Part shown: in pieces, positions 14,390 to 23,011 of the stretch
How the letters are laid out: each line of letters begins with the position of its first letter
Numbering within the stretch: the stretch's first letter is position 1
From: CAZVCJ01 sp964625745
GTDB taxonomy: Bacteria; Chloroflexota; Anaerolineae; VGOG01
Length of the DNA stretch: 35,120 bases
Reading direction: 5' to 3'
Assembly: GCA_964625745.1 (NCBI GenBank)
Contig: CAZVCJ010000021.1
Coordinates: 1 to 35,120, forward strand
Translations under genes and position numbers: made by a program
The notes under the pieces: model-generated
Seen by the model: only the letters and a program-made list of their open reading frames with translations
Told to the model about the DNA's origin: nothing
Database searches by the model: none

Positions 14390-16687
14390 TCATTCTTTCA
14401 TCACCAGCGGCAGATAGAGATGCTGCTGTTTGAGCCTCAGAATGGCCTGAGCCATCTCCCAGCGGTAGCGGCGGTAGTCCTGCGGCTCGAAGTAGGCGAT
14501 GATGCCCCGCGCCTCCGGGCTGTAGCGGTTGAGGTCGGCCCGCAGGTTATCCAGGAGCGCCTGGGCTGCTGCGACCGCTTCCGCCCTGGCCGGGTCACCC
14601 TCTGCCGCCTCCATCGCCTGCTCCAGGGTATAAAGATAGCGGAGATCGTCAATTCCCTCTCGCACCCCCTCCCAGCGTAACGTGGGCAGCGTCGGCGCGT
14701 AGTTGCGTTCCGGGTCGGGGTAGGCATAAGCCAGGTCACCGTTTTGCCCATCGGTGTCGTCGTAAGGGTCTTCGTGGAACGACTGGTAGATCCAAACCCC
14801 CTGATCCAGAAAAGGCGCGTTCCAGGCGTAGAGGCCGAAGGTGACGCGGGAGAACTCCGGTCGTCCGCCCACGCTGCGGGTGTTGTAGTAGAACGCCAGG
14901 CGGTCGCCGGACGCGGCGGCATCGGTGGCGATCTCTTCGAAGGGATGCAGCGGCAGCCAGCCGTCCACACTCCAACCGGAGTAGAAGCGAACGTCGGCGA
15001 AGGGGTCTGCCTCCGGCGGCAGCATCTCTGCCCCATCCAGGCTCACCAGCACCAGCGTCTCCGGCACCTGCTTGATCAACGGGGCCAGCCAGTAGAACTC
15101 GGCCTCTTTTTCGGGGTGGCCGAAGGGCTCGTCCACGGGGAAGAAGTAGACCTCCGGCCAACCCTTCTCCTCTGCCTTGTCCATCACCGTCTGTACCACC
15201 TCCACGTAGGTTGCCTCCAGGGTGTCGGTGGGTACCCCCAGGGATTGCAGGTCATCGGAGAGAGAATAGATACCCCGCCAAGTGGCCGGGCCGTCAAACC
15301 CCACCTCCACCAGCAGGTCCATGTTGCGCTCCAGGTCGGTGTAGTCCACCACCACTTCATCCCTGCTGGTCAGGGTGACGCTCACCGGCGTGTAGACGCT
15401 GCCGGCGTCTATGCCGTGGGCGCGGTGGTCGGCCAGGTCTTGCTGCATGTAATCGTCAGGATCGCCGGGCAGTGTCACACCGTCGAAGCTGATAAGAGGG
15501 CGATAGCCGATGCCGTGGCTGCGCGTCGGCGATTCCTGCAAGGTGAAGGGGAGCACCGTCAGACTCAAGTTCAGGGTGGCGGTGGGCGCGTTGGTTGGGG
15601 CGACGGTGACCGTGCCCTGGTAATCGCCCGGCGGCGCTTCCGATGGGACGTGGATGATCAGCCAGTACTGCTTCGAGGTCCCAGCCGGGATGCCCTGGGG
15701 CGTGTTGTAGTCCAGGATCTCCGGTGCCAGCTCTGTCTGCTCCGGGGTGCTGTGATTGTCGAGGCGCTTGGTGACCACGCGGACAGTGCGCAGGTCAACG
15801 TTGCCAGCGGTGATGACGGTGCTGGGAGTAAGGGAACTCGGGGAAACTGGGGGGAACTCAGGGGAACTGAGAGTCAGGTCGGTGAGGCTGACGGTGACGT
15901 CGCTGAGGGGGCGGCGAGCGTAGATGGCGAAGGCGAGGGGCTCGTATTCTCCTGGAGTGGCGAAGGTTGATATGGTGGTGGTGATCTCGTTGGCCTCGGG
16001 AATCGTGTCTGGCAGGATGTGCTGTAGATAGCTTCGGGCGTAGAGGACATAGTCGGGATATGGTTCGAGGTAGGAGCGGTCTACCGCCGGCTTCGCGATG
16101 CCCGAAGGGGTCCAGGTTTCGTCGCTGGTGAGCACGATGGCATCCATGCGCATCCAGGGCGCCTCGGGGTCATCGCGGCGCAAGGTGAGGGTGTGGGAGG
16201 TGGCGTCGGGACTCAGGTTTAGATCAAGGCCCGTGGGATCGAGCCGCACCCAGTGGAAGCTCGGGAGGCCATAGGGCGGTGCGGTTTCGGCGACGGTGGC
16301 GGTGATGGGCAATTGGGCGTCCACGCTCCAGGAGAAGGCGGCGTCGTGTGGCGAGAGGGCCAGCCAGACGTGGCTATAGTCACCCGGTGCGGGGACCCGC
16401 AGGGCGTAGTCGGCGTACCAGTAGCCGGGCGGCTCGAAAGGCCGACCTGGCTGACCGGGCAGGAACAGCAAGTACTCATCTCCGCTGCACGGGTCGCAGA
16501 ACTCACCGCGCGTGGAGCGGCTGGCGTGGGGGAAGTTGGTGTCGGCGAACTCCTCGGCCTCCAGCCAGACCCAGCGGTCGGTTTCAGGCGCAGGGTCGAA
16601 TGTTGTCACCCCCTGGCCGATGGCGAGCAGCAGGAGCCAGGAGAGAGCGACGATGGTTAAGGTGGCGAATTTCTTCCAGGCAGACAT
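14390..16687 (-). CDS. Secreted GH123/DUF4091-like glycoside hydrolase-type protein
   Basis: An exported protein of 765 residues. A signal helix (KKFATLTIVALSWLLLLAIGQ) is followed by a carbohydrate-binding-like beta domain (WVWLEAEEF.. to about residue 190), a middle beta region, and a C-terminal barrel-like region. The latter ends with RWEGVREGIDDLRYLYTLEQA, the hallmark of the DUF4091/GH123 C terminus, followed by a YLPLVMKE tail. GH123 enzymes act on N-acetylgalactosaminides, but the substrate here is unknown. I start at the ATG at 16687 because AAGGAGG lies 6 bases before it; an earlier in-frame ATG at 16720 overlaps the -10 of the promoter. The signal peptide and promoter are close relatives of those of the neighbouring 1187-residue protein, suggesting joint control. 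Confidence 0.8.
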   Translation of the reverse strand: MSAWKKFATLTIVALSWLLLLAIGQGVTTFDPAPETDRWVWLEAEEFADTNFPHASRSTRGEFCDPCSGDEYLLFLPGQPGRPFEPPGYWYADYALRVPAPGDYSHVWLALSPHDAAFSWSVDAQLPITATVAETAPPYGLPSFHWVRLDPTGLDLNLSPDATSHTLTLRRDDPEAPWMRMDAIVLTSDETWTPSGIAKPAVDRSYLEPYPDYVLYARSYLQHILPDTIPEANEITTTISTFATPGEYEPLAFAIYARRPLSDVTVSLTDLTLSSPEFPPVSPSSLTPSTVITAGNVDLRTVRVVTKRLDNHSTPEQTELAPEILDYNTPQGIPAGTSKQYWLIIHVPSEAPPGDYQGTVTVAPTNAPTATLNLSLTVLPFTLQESPTRSHGIGYRPLISFDGVTLPGDPDDYMQQDLADHRAHGIDAGSVYTPVSVTLTSRDEVVVDYTDLERNMDLLVEVGFDGPATWRGIYSLSDDLQSLGVPTDTLEATYVEVVQTVMDKAEEKGWPEVYFFPVDEPFGHPEKEAEFYWLAPLIKQVPETLVLVSLDGAEMLPPEADPFADVRFYSGWSVDGWLPLHPFEEIATDAAASGDRLAFYYNTRSVGGRPEFSRVTFGLYAWNAPFLDQGVWIYQSFHEDPYDDTDGQNGDLAYAYPDPERNYAPTLPTLRWEGVREGIDDLRYLYTLEQAMEAAEGDPARAEAVAAAQALLDNLRADLNRYSPEARGIIAYFEPQDYRRYRWEMAQAILRLKQQHLYLPLVMKE

Positions 16688-16715
16688 GGAGTCCCTCCTT
16701 ACCATTTTGGCCTCA

Positions 16716-16769
16716 ATCATAACCCAGGGGTGTTGGGAGAGTTTAAGGCGAGTGTAAAGAGTTTGTAAA
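16716..16769 (-). promoter_or_regulatory. Second copy of the four-hexamer promoter
   Basis: Minus strand TTTACA, 5, TTTACA, 5, CTTAAA, 5, CCAACA, 9 bases, TATGAT (-10 at 16721-16716). Every spacer equals that of the copy at 14325-14378, although several bases between the hexamers differ. Constant spacing with drifting spacer sequence argues for selection on a protein-binding array. The array lies upstream of the GH123-like gene. Confidence 0.65.
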
Positions 16770-16897
16770 AAGTTGCACCTTAACTATATCATGGTTGCGG
16801 AATCAGGTCAATTGGGTGATGCCAGGAGCAGTCACGGGGGAAATCAGAGCAGACGGTTCGCCAGAACCTTTTTGGTTTGAGGGCTGGCTTGTGGGGC

Positions 16898-16926
16898 TGG
16901 ACAAAATCAGCAGGGGGGGATATAAT
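16898..16926 (+). promoter_or_regulatory. Sigma70-type promoter of the beta-helix surface protein
   Basis: TGGACA (16898-16903), 17 bases, TATAAT (16921-16926), one mismatch from consensus in the -35. The predicted start is near 16933, about 50 bases before the ATG at 16983. Confidence 0.75.
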
Positions 16927-16982
16927 GGTGAGAGTTTCCAAAGCATAAGCAGGTCTTGTCTGCCACTAGGGAGGAGATTTCG

Positions 16983-19166
16983 ATGAAGCTGAAGATGGCC
17001 TATTTGTGCATGACAGTGACCCTGGGTTTGGGATTGACCCTGGCCGTGCTGTGGCTGCTGGGCGGCAGCCCTCTGGTGGCCCGTGCTGATCCGGGCATCC
17101 TCTATGTTGCTCCCACAGGCACCGATAGCGGCGATTGCACTGGCTCCGCCAACCCCTGCCTCACCGTGCAGTACGCCGTGGACCAGGCCAGCGACGAGGA
17201 CGAAATTCGCGTGGCGGCTGGCACCTACACCGACACCATCGCCCGCATACCCCCGCCTGGCTATCCCAACCCGCCAGCCAGTGGCGTCGTCACCCAGGTG
17301 GTCTACATCAGCAAGACCCTCACCGTCCACGGCGGCTACACCACCACCAATTGGAGCACGTCCTATCCCCTCACCCAGCCCACCACGCTGGATGCCGAAA
17401 GTGGGAGGCGGGTCCTCTTCGTCGGCGGGACCGTCACCGTCACCCTGGAAAACCTGCGCATCACCGGTGGCGACGCGGCCGGGCTGGGCGGCAGCGGCGA
17501 CGGCACCTCCCTGCCTTTTCACGATGGCGGCGGCGGGGTGTACGTCATCACCGCTACTGTCACGCTGAGCAGCAATGCCATCTACAGCAACACGGCAGGC
17601 TCCGGCGGTGGGGTCGGGCTGGCGGCCAGCGCTGGTGCCACGTTGAGCGGCAACGACATCTACAGTAACACGGCCACCTACGGCGGAGGCGGGGGCGGTG
17701 GGGTCGGGCTGGCGAACAGCGCTGGTGCCACACTGAGCGGCAACGCCATCTACAGCAACACAGCTCACGACGGCGGCGGGGTCGCCCTGGGGCAAAGCCA
17801 CAACGCCACGCTGAGCGGCAACGACATCCACGATAATACGGCAGGCCACGACGGCGGCGGGGTCGCCCTGGCCTACAGTAACAATGCGATGCTGAGCGGC
17901 AACGACATCTACAGCAACACCGCGCCGAACAACGACGGCGGCGGGGTTGAAGTGTACGCAAGCCTCAGCGCCACGCTGAGCGGCAACGACATCTACGGCA
18001 ACACGGCGGGCAACAACAGCGGCGGGGTCGAACTGGACGCAAGCGACGGCGCCACGCTGAGCGGCAACGACATCTACAGTAACACGACGGGCAACAACGG
18101 CGGTGGGGTCAACGTGTGGAGTAGTGACGGCGCCACACTGAACAGCAACGACATCTACAGCAACACGGCGGGCAACAACGGCGGTGGGGTCAACGTGTGG
18201 GATAGTGATGGCGCCACACTGAACGGCAACGACATCTACAGCAACACGGCGTACGACGGGGGCGGGGTCCTCCTGTACGGCGCCCACGCCACCCTGAGCA
18301 GCAACACCATCTGCAACAACATGGCGTATTACTACGGCGGCGGGGTCCTCCTGTACGACAGCGCCCACGCCACGCTGGACAACAACGTCATCGCCGACAA
18401 TCAGGTCGTCGGTGGGGACGGGAGCGGAGTGATGGTGGGTGCAAGCACCGCCAACCTGCGTCACAACACCATCGCCCACAACACCGGCGGCAACGGCAGC
18501 GGCGTCCACGTCACCGATGATGGCTCCTTATATAGCACCGTGGCCCTGACCAACACCATCCTGGTCAGCCACACCGTGGGCATCACCGTCACGGCGGGCA
18601 GCGCCGCCACGCTGACAGACACGTTGTGGGGCAGTGGGGCCTGGGTCAACACCACCGATTGGGGCGGCGGTGGCACCATCGTCACCGGTACTCTCAATTG
18701 GTGGGGCGACCCGGCCTTCGTGGACCCCGACGCCGGCGACTATCACATCGGCCTCGGCTCGGCGGCGATAGACGAGGGCGTGGACGCGGGCGTGGCGACG
18801 GACAAGGACGGCGTGCCCCGTCCCTATGGCGTCGCCCCCGACCTCGGCGCGTATGAGTTCTTTACTGATAGTGACGACGACGGCGTCGCTGATGCTACAG
18901 ACAATTGCCCCCTCACGCCCAACCCCGACCAGGCGGACAGCGATGGTGACGGGATAGGCGACGCCTGCGACAACTGCCCTACCGTCTACAACCCCGACCA
19001 GGCAGACAGCGATGGCGACGGTGTGGGCGACGCCTGCGAGCCAGTGCCTGTTGGCGGCTACATCGTGCCGGTGAACAGGCTGGGGCTATTGGCCCCGTGG
19101 CTGGGATTGATGGCCCTGGGTGCGCTCGGGAGTGCACTGCTGCTGCGGACGCGGCGGCGGATGTGA
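16983..19166 (+). CDS. Beta-helix surface protein with TSP3 repeats and C-terminal anchor
   Basis: A 727-residue exported surface protein. A signal helix (about residues 1-35) is followed by ILYVAPTGTDSGDC..NPCLTVQYAVDQA, the usual opening of pectate-lyase-like right-handed helices. About a dozen turns follow with the unit LSGNDIYSNTA..GGGV. Near residue 630 begins a pair of thrombospondin type-3 calcium loops (DSDGDGIGDACDNCP). The tail, VGGYIVPVNRLGLLAPW, a hydrophobic helix and RTRRRM, has the motif-helix-arginine form of a sorting or anchoring signal. GGGAGGAG is 7 bases before the chosen ATG. A 568-codon frame on the opposite strand is an artefact of the repeats. Likely role: adhesion or shielding at the cell surface, inferred. 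Confidence 0.85.
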   Translation: MKLKMAYLCMTVTLGLGLTLAVLWLLGGSPLVARADPGILYVAPTGTDSGDCTGSANPCLTVQYAVDQASDEDEIRVAAGTYTDTIARIPPPGYPNPPASGVVTQVVYISKTLTVHGGYTTTNWSTSYPLTQPTTLDAESGRRVLFVGGTVTVTLENLRITGGDAAGLGGSGDGTSLPFHDGGGGVYVITATVTLSSNAIYSNTAGSGGGVGLAASAGATLSGNDIYSNTATYGGGGGGGVGLANSAGATLSGNAIYSNTAHDGGGVALGQSHNATLSGNDIHDNTAGHDGGGVALAYSNNAMLSGNDIYSNTAPNNDGGGVEVYASLSATLSGNDIYGNTAGNNSGGVELDASDGATLSGNDIYSNTTGNNGGGVNVWSSDGATLNSNDIYSNTAGNNGGGVNVWDSDGATLNGNDIYSNTAYDGGGVLLYGAHATLSSNTICNNMAYYYGGGVLLYDSAHATLDNNVIADNQVVGGDGSGVMVGASTANLRHNTIAHNTGGNGSGVHVTDDGSLYSTVALTNTILVSHTVGITVTAGSAATLTDTLWGSGAWVNTTDWGGGGTIVTGTLNWWGDPAFVDPDAGDYHIGLGSAAIDEGVDAGVATDKDGVPRPYGVAPDLGAYEFFTDSDDDGVADATDNCPLTPNPDQADSDGDGIGDACDNCPTVYNPDQADSDGDGVGDACEPVPVGGYIVPVNRLGLLAPWLGLMALGALGSALLLRTRRRM
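17568..18330 (+). repeat. Tandem coding repeats of the beta-helix turns
   Basis: Diverged copies of a roughly 70-90 bp unit built on GCCACGCTGAGCGGCAACG followed by CATCTACAGCAACACGGC and a GGCGGCGGGGT block. Several copies share long identical stretches, so copy number could change by slipped pairing or recombination, and short-read assembly may have miscounted them. Confidence 0.8.
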
Positions 19167-19198
19167 TCTCGCCGAGCAACGAGGATGTAGGAGCGCAC

Positions 19199-19325
19199 GG
19201 GTAAGGCTTGCCCTTACCCGATCTAACACCAGGTAGGGGCAACCGCAAGTGGTTGCCCCTACCTGTATTTATACGCTGCACGCCTAAAGTTCAGACTTCC
19301 GAAGACTGCCAGTCTTCGGAAGTCT
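19199..19325. repeat. Three different perfect hairpins in a convergent spacer
   Basis: GGGTAAGG/CCTTACCC at 19199-19219 (8 bp), GGTAGGGGCAACC/GGTTGCCCCTACC at 19232-19263 (13 bp), and AGACTTCCGAAGACTG/CAGTCTTCGGAAGTCT at 19293-19325 (16 bp with a 1-base centre). They fill the space between the converging beta-helix gene and the GT-C-like gene. Any may end transcription, but none has a good T-run. They look like independent mini-palindromes that accumulated at a neutral site. Confidence 0.75.
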
Positions 19326-19332
19326 CATCGGT

Positions 19333-22300
19333 TTATGGTTCGATCCTCACCGTCCCTAGCAGAATGCGATCCCCCACGACCTGCTCCTCCTCGTTGAGCA
19401 CCCTCAAGCGCAGGCCTGTGCCCTCTTCGTACATCCCAACCTCCAGAATGTAATCCCCACTGGGAGCGTCGGGGTCTATTGTTAGCTCGTATTCATCCAC
19501 GACGACCTCGCCTTTTACCCACCCCGTCGTTGGCCGTGTCCCTCCCACCGGCACGCTGTCTTTCTGCGCCCAGATGCGGCCATCATCATCCAAGAGATGG
19601 CTGAAAACCTTATACCATTCAGCCATTTCCCTCCTGGCCTGCCAGTACAAAGTCAGGCGCAGGGTGTCGCCAGGCTGGAACACCGAGGCCGTCAGGTCAT
19701 AACCCAGGAAGGTCACCTCATCGCCCAGGTTGATTTCCCTCTGGTTTTCGACGGTGGGGAGTGTCATCCTGCGTTCCGGCACCTCGACCTCCAGCTCGCT
19801 CAAGTCAATTGCCGCCATGAGCGGCATCCCCTCCCGATCAATGACCGCTAACTGGAGCCGATGCCGGCCCGCCGAGGTCTCAGCAGGAACGGGAAAGTAA
19901 TGCTGGCTGCGAACCACTTCGCCAGCCTGCCACTGAGTCGTGGGGTAAGCCTCACTGGCGACAGGGAAGATCGCCTCCGCTGCAATCCCTCCTCCCTCGT
20001 CCGCTAGTTTAAGAAGGGCGGCACAGGGCTGATCCATCCCCTTCAGGCTTCGCCAGAAAAGGGTCAGGTGCACACCCTCCCCCGCCTGGACGGCGGAGCG
20101 ATCAATATCGTAGCCCAATAGCTCCAGTTCTTCCCCAAACCCTATAGCTACAGGATTTTGGATCTCCATATCTTCGATGGAAGGCGGCTTCCTCGGCCGC
20201 ACCACCGTCAGCTCGCCCACGACCAGGGAGGCGCCCACAGCTCTCCCCTGTTCATCCAGGACATCCAGTTCCTCCAGGGTGGCTTTGGAGAAGGCCCCCA
20301 CCACCAGATGGTATTCGCCCGGTGGCGTGCCTGGCAGCACCAGCATCTGATAGGAGTCCAAGGCGTATTCGTCCAGGGGCCAGGTGGTCGTCGGCGGATA
20401 ATCTCGATATCTCCCAGGGCGCCGACTATCCTTCGGGCTCCAGAGGTTTGACTGGGCATCCTGGAGGCGGGCATACGCGCTGTACTCGGTGTCCAGCCTG
20501 CGTTGCGCCTTCCAGTAGAGGTCCAGGCGAAAAGTCTCCCCAGCCTCAACTGTAGAGGACTCGAGATCGTAGCCCAGGAGCATCATCTCCCCAGCGAAGT
20601 TGACCTCAAGCGGAACCTGCATCCCCTCCACCTGAGCCCCATCGAAGCCACTTCGCCTGAACCAGTTATCGTGACGATCAATGTAGACCACCTTGGCTAA
20701 GAGCAGCGTTATCGCCAATGTCCCCTGAAGGACGTACAGCGTATTTCGTATTGCGTATTGCACATTGTGGCCGACCACCCGACCACCTGACCACCTGACC
20801 AGGGGCCAGATGACCAACGCCAGGACAACCAGAGCACTGAAGGCCGAAAGAGCTTTGGCGGCAAGGCGCAAGGGCGTGTCCTGAAAACGCACCTGAAGCT
20901 TGCTCACCCCTGCAGGCACCTCGAAGCTGATCAACCCGTGGGGTTCGGTGGGAACGATGGGTACTCTCTTCCGGTCCACGTAGGCCCGCCAGCCGGGGAA
21001 ATAAAAAGTGTTGAAAACAGCCTGGAAAGGCAGAGGGCTTTCTATCAAAATGTCGGCTGAGGTCAGGCCGTACTCCGCTGATGTGAGCAGTGCTCCCTCG
21101 GGCAAGGAAGATGATTCCAGTCGCTCAATGGGGACCCCGGCGCGATACATGGCTTCCAGGTTGGATTCCGAGGGCACTTCCTTCACCCAGATGGGCAGGT
21201 ACTCGCCGGCGGAGGTGGCTCCGATAACGCCCAGGCCGCGTTCCAACTGGGCCAGGTTGGCTATGGACAGGCCCTCGGTGGTAGAGCAGTAGCGCGGATA
21301 GAGCCAGGGCAGACTGAAGGCGATAATGAGAACTTCCACCACCAGCACTCCTCCGACGACGAGCGAAGGTCCTTTCGCGGAGCGTGAAACGTCAAACCAT
21401 GCCCTGAGCCTGGCCGAAGGGGTCAAACGTGAGGAGAGAAGTTGGACGGCTGCACCAGCCAGTAGAGCGGCAGCCAGGCTGGCGATCCCCAGAAAGCGAA
21501 AGGGGAATTGGACGTACTCGAGCAGAGGCAGGCGATCCCAGACCGCTACCGACTGCGGCAGGACCATGAAGATCAAGCCGATTAGAACGAGGGAGAAGAA
21601 TAATACAGTGAAACGCTCTTCCTTGTCCTTGAAGCTCCACCAGCCAGCCATAGCCAGCAGGGCCAGGGCCAACTGCACCAGCCCCAGGCTGCGGGGAGGG
21701 GCAGGATTCATGAGGGAGGTGTGGACAGGGCTTGGCGGAGAGAGGAGTTCGCCCAGGGACAGGAAATTGTAGCGATAGTTCATGCCGGCTGGTGTAAACG
21801 CCAGGTGGATCTTGACCCACTGTTTCTCGAAGAAAGCCGGCAGCCAGAAGCAAGCGCTGAGACCCAGGGCCAGCAGCAGTGTTGCGCCGATGAGCAGCAG
21901 CGATCTGGGTGTTCGCCTCTTCAACAACCACAAAGCGCCAACGTAAAAGAGAAGAAAGGGGGTTAAGAGCAGACTGATGACGTTGTGGGTGAGAACCAGG
22001 GCGGCGTAGACCAGGGCACTCAAGACCAGGTAGCGGATTCTGCCCCTGATGAGGAGACGGCGAAAGGCCCAGAATATCAGGGGCAGCAGCGGCAGGGCCA
22101 GGGACTCACCGAGGTTGCCCCGGTTGAGAGCATTGTACAGTTGATAAGGAGCGTACATGTAAGCCACCGCCGCCACCCAAGCCGCCGTCTTGCCGAAGAG
22201 GTCTTTGACCAGGAGGTACATGGTCATCCCGGCGAGCAAAATGTAGAGCGCGAGCGCAGCGTTCCAGGCCTGGGCGAAGCTGAGGCCCAGCAGGTGAAAG

Positions 22301-22569
22301 AGCTCGGCGGGATAGAAGGACAGGGGAGGAAAAAAATTGAAGAGAGGGTAGCCATAGCCATAGACCAGGTCGGGAGTCCAGCGGGGCCAGGGAGCGCCCT
22401 GGCGCAGGCAATGGTCAAGCTCCACAAAGCGACAGAGGTAATGGCCCCCGTCGTCGCTGCAGGTCATGGAGGGTTTCAGCAGAGGTTGAACAGCCAGCAA
22501 CCCCAGTAGACCCATCAAGAGGAGCTTCCGTCCCGATTGCAAGATCGTCCTGCCCAATTTCCCGGCCAA
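19333..22569 (-). CDS. Large polytopic GT-C-like membrane protein with three beta-sandwich domains
   Basis: A protein of about 1078 residues. The first half has many hydrophobic helices and resembles the '6-pyruvoyl-tetrahydropterin synthase-related' membrane family, now viewed as GT-C-like: TCSDDGGHYLCRFVELD near the N terminus, then YGYGYPLFNFFPPL and YMYAPYQLYN. The second half is outside the membrane and holds three related modules, each starting LLGYDL or similar, with a LDLYW core and DEY..L.......GEY.L..G at the end. The start is probably a TTG at 22569: GAGGAGG lies 5 bases before it, while the GTG at 22575 overlaps that site. Likely role: transfer of a lipid-linked sugar outside the membrane. 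Short repeats at 20740-20768, 20771-20802 and 21401-21422 are in frame. Confidence 0.8.
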   Translation of the reverse strand: MAGKLGRTILQSGRKLLLMGLLGLLAVQPLLKPSMTCSDDGGHYLCRFVELDHCLRQGAPWPRWTPDLVYGYGYPLFNFFPPLSFYPAELFHLLGLSFAQAWNAALALYILLAGMTMYLLVKDLFGKTAAWVAAVAYMYAPYQLYNALNRGNLGESLALPLLPLIFWAFRRLLIRGRIRYLVLSALVYAALVLTHNVISLLLTPFLLFYVGALWLLKRRTPRSLLLIGATLLLALGLSACFWLPAFFEKQWVKIHLAFTPAGMNYRYNFLSLGELLSPPSPVHTSLMNPAPPRSLGLVQLALALLAMAGWWSFKDKEERFTVLFFSLVLIGLIFMVLPQSVAVWDRLPLLEYVQFPFRFLGIASLAAALLAGAAVQLLSSRLTPSARLRAWFDVSRSAKGPSLVVGGVLVVEVLIIAFSLPWLYPRYCSTTEGLSIANLAQLERGLGVIGATSAGEYLPIWVKEVPSESNLEAMYRAGVPIERLESSSLPEGALLTSAEYGLTSADILIESPLPFQAVFNTFYFPGWRAYVDRKRVPIVPTEPHGLISFEVPAGVSKLQVRFQDTPLRLAAKALSAFSALVVLALVIWPLVRWSGGRVVGHNVQYAIRNTLYVLQGTLAITLLLAKVVYIDRHDNWFRRSGFDGAQVEGMQVPLEVNFAGEMMLLGYDLESSTVEAGETFRLDLYWKAQRRLDTEYSAYARLQDAQSNLWSPKDSRRPGRYRDYPPTTTWPLDEYALDSYQMLVLPGTPPGEYHLVVGAFSKATLEELDVLDEQGRAVGASLVVGELTVVRPRKPPSIEDMEIQNPVAIGFGEELELLGYDIDRSAVQAGEGVHLTLFWRSLKGMDQPCAALLKLADEGGGIAAEAIFPVASEAYPTTQWQAGEVVRSQHYFPVPAETSAGRHRLQLAVIDREGMPLMAAIDLSELEVEVPERRMTLPTVENQREINLGDEVTFLGYDLTASVFQPGDTLRLTLYWQARREMAEWYKVFSHLLDDDGRIWAQKDSVPVGGTRPTTGWVKGEVVVDEYELTIDPDAPSGDYILEVGMYEEGTGLRLRVLNEEEQVVGDRILLGTVRIEP

Positions 22570-22626
22570 ACTCACCTCCTCGTTAGCGTGCTGGACCCAG
22601 AGGTATCCATCGCGTCTGCCTGGCCG

Positions 22627-22655
22627 ATTCTAACACATCTTTGATGGAATAGCAA
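22627..22655 (-). promoter_or_regulatory. Probable promoter of the GT-C-like gene
   Basis: Minus strand TTGCTA (22655-22650), 17 bases, TAGAAT (22632-22627). It lies directly after a terminator at 22676-22713, so the gene has its own transcript with a leader of about 50 bases. Confidence 0.6.
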
Positions 22656-22675
22656 AACCCGTAAATGGTGGAAAC

Positions 22676-22713
22676 AAAAACAGCGAGCGTCTATACGGAC
22701 GCCCGCCGTTTTT
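22676..22713 (-). terminator. Rho-independent terminator (minus strand)
   Basis: On the minus strand AAAAACGGCGGGCGTC, loop CGTATA, GACGCTCGCTGTTTTT: 16 pairs including two G-U wobbles, ending in TTTTTGTTT. The plus-strand reading has A-C mismatches at the wobble positions, so the structure is adapted to minus-strand RNA. It most likely ends the transcript of the secreted protein at 23012-23761, about 300 bases downstream of its stop. Confidence 0.7.
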
Positions 22714-22828
22714 ATGGATCATCGCGCCAGCATCTGAAGACTGCCAGCACAATATAAGGCGCATCTTGGAACCCTCACAGGGCTCCCCTGAGCGCTTGTT
22801 TTTCAGACTGGACATTGGCATCTTTGGC

Positions 22829-22889
22829 TCGTAGTGACGACTTCAGTCATTGGTAGTGGGGCAAAAGCCACTGAAGTGGCACCTACGAA
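22829..22889. repeat. Imperfect 20-bp inverted repeat element
   Basis: TCGTAGTGACGACTTCAGT at 22829-22847 faces ACTGAAGTGGCACCTACGA at 22870-22888, with 14 or 15 of 19 positions paired. The rest of 22714-23011 shows no gene. It resembles the other intergenic palindromes in layout but not in sequence. Confidence 0.55.
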
Positions 22890-23011
22890 CCTACATCATG
22901 GAGGCAATCGAGCGGACTCCCCAAGTATGAGAGGGTCAAAAATTCGCCAGACTCCAGTTTCAGAGTAACATGCCAGGGATCGGAACGACAGGCCAGGCCC
23001 TACTACTCGCC

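Noticed and set aside
17568..18330. Regular repeats considered as a CRISPR array
   Set aside because: Units are diverged, about 70-90 bp, in frame and encode beta-helix turns; no short exact repeats with unique spacers.
16803..18509. 568-codon frame on the minus strand opposite the beta-helix gene
   Set aside because: A mirror of the coding repeats; low-complexity Val/Asp/Ala sequence with no start signal, while the plus strand has a signal peptide, TSP3 loops and promoter.
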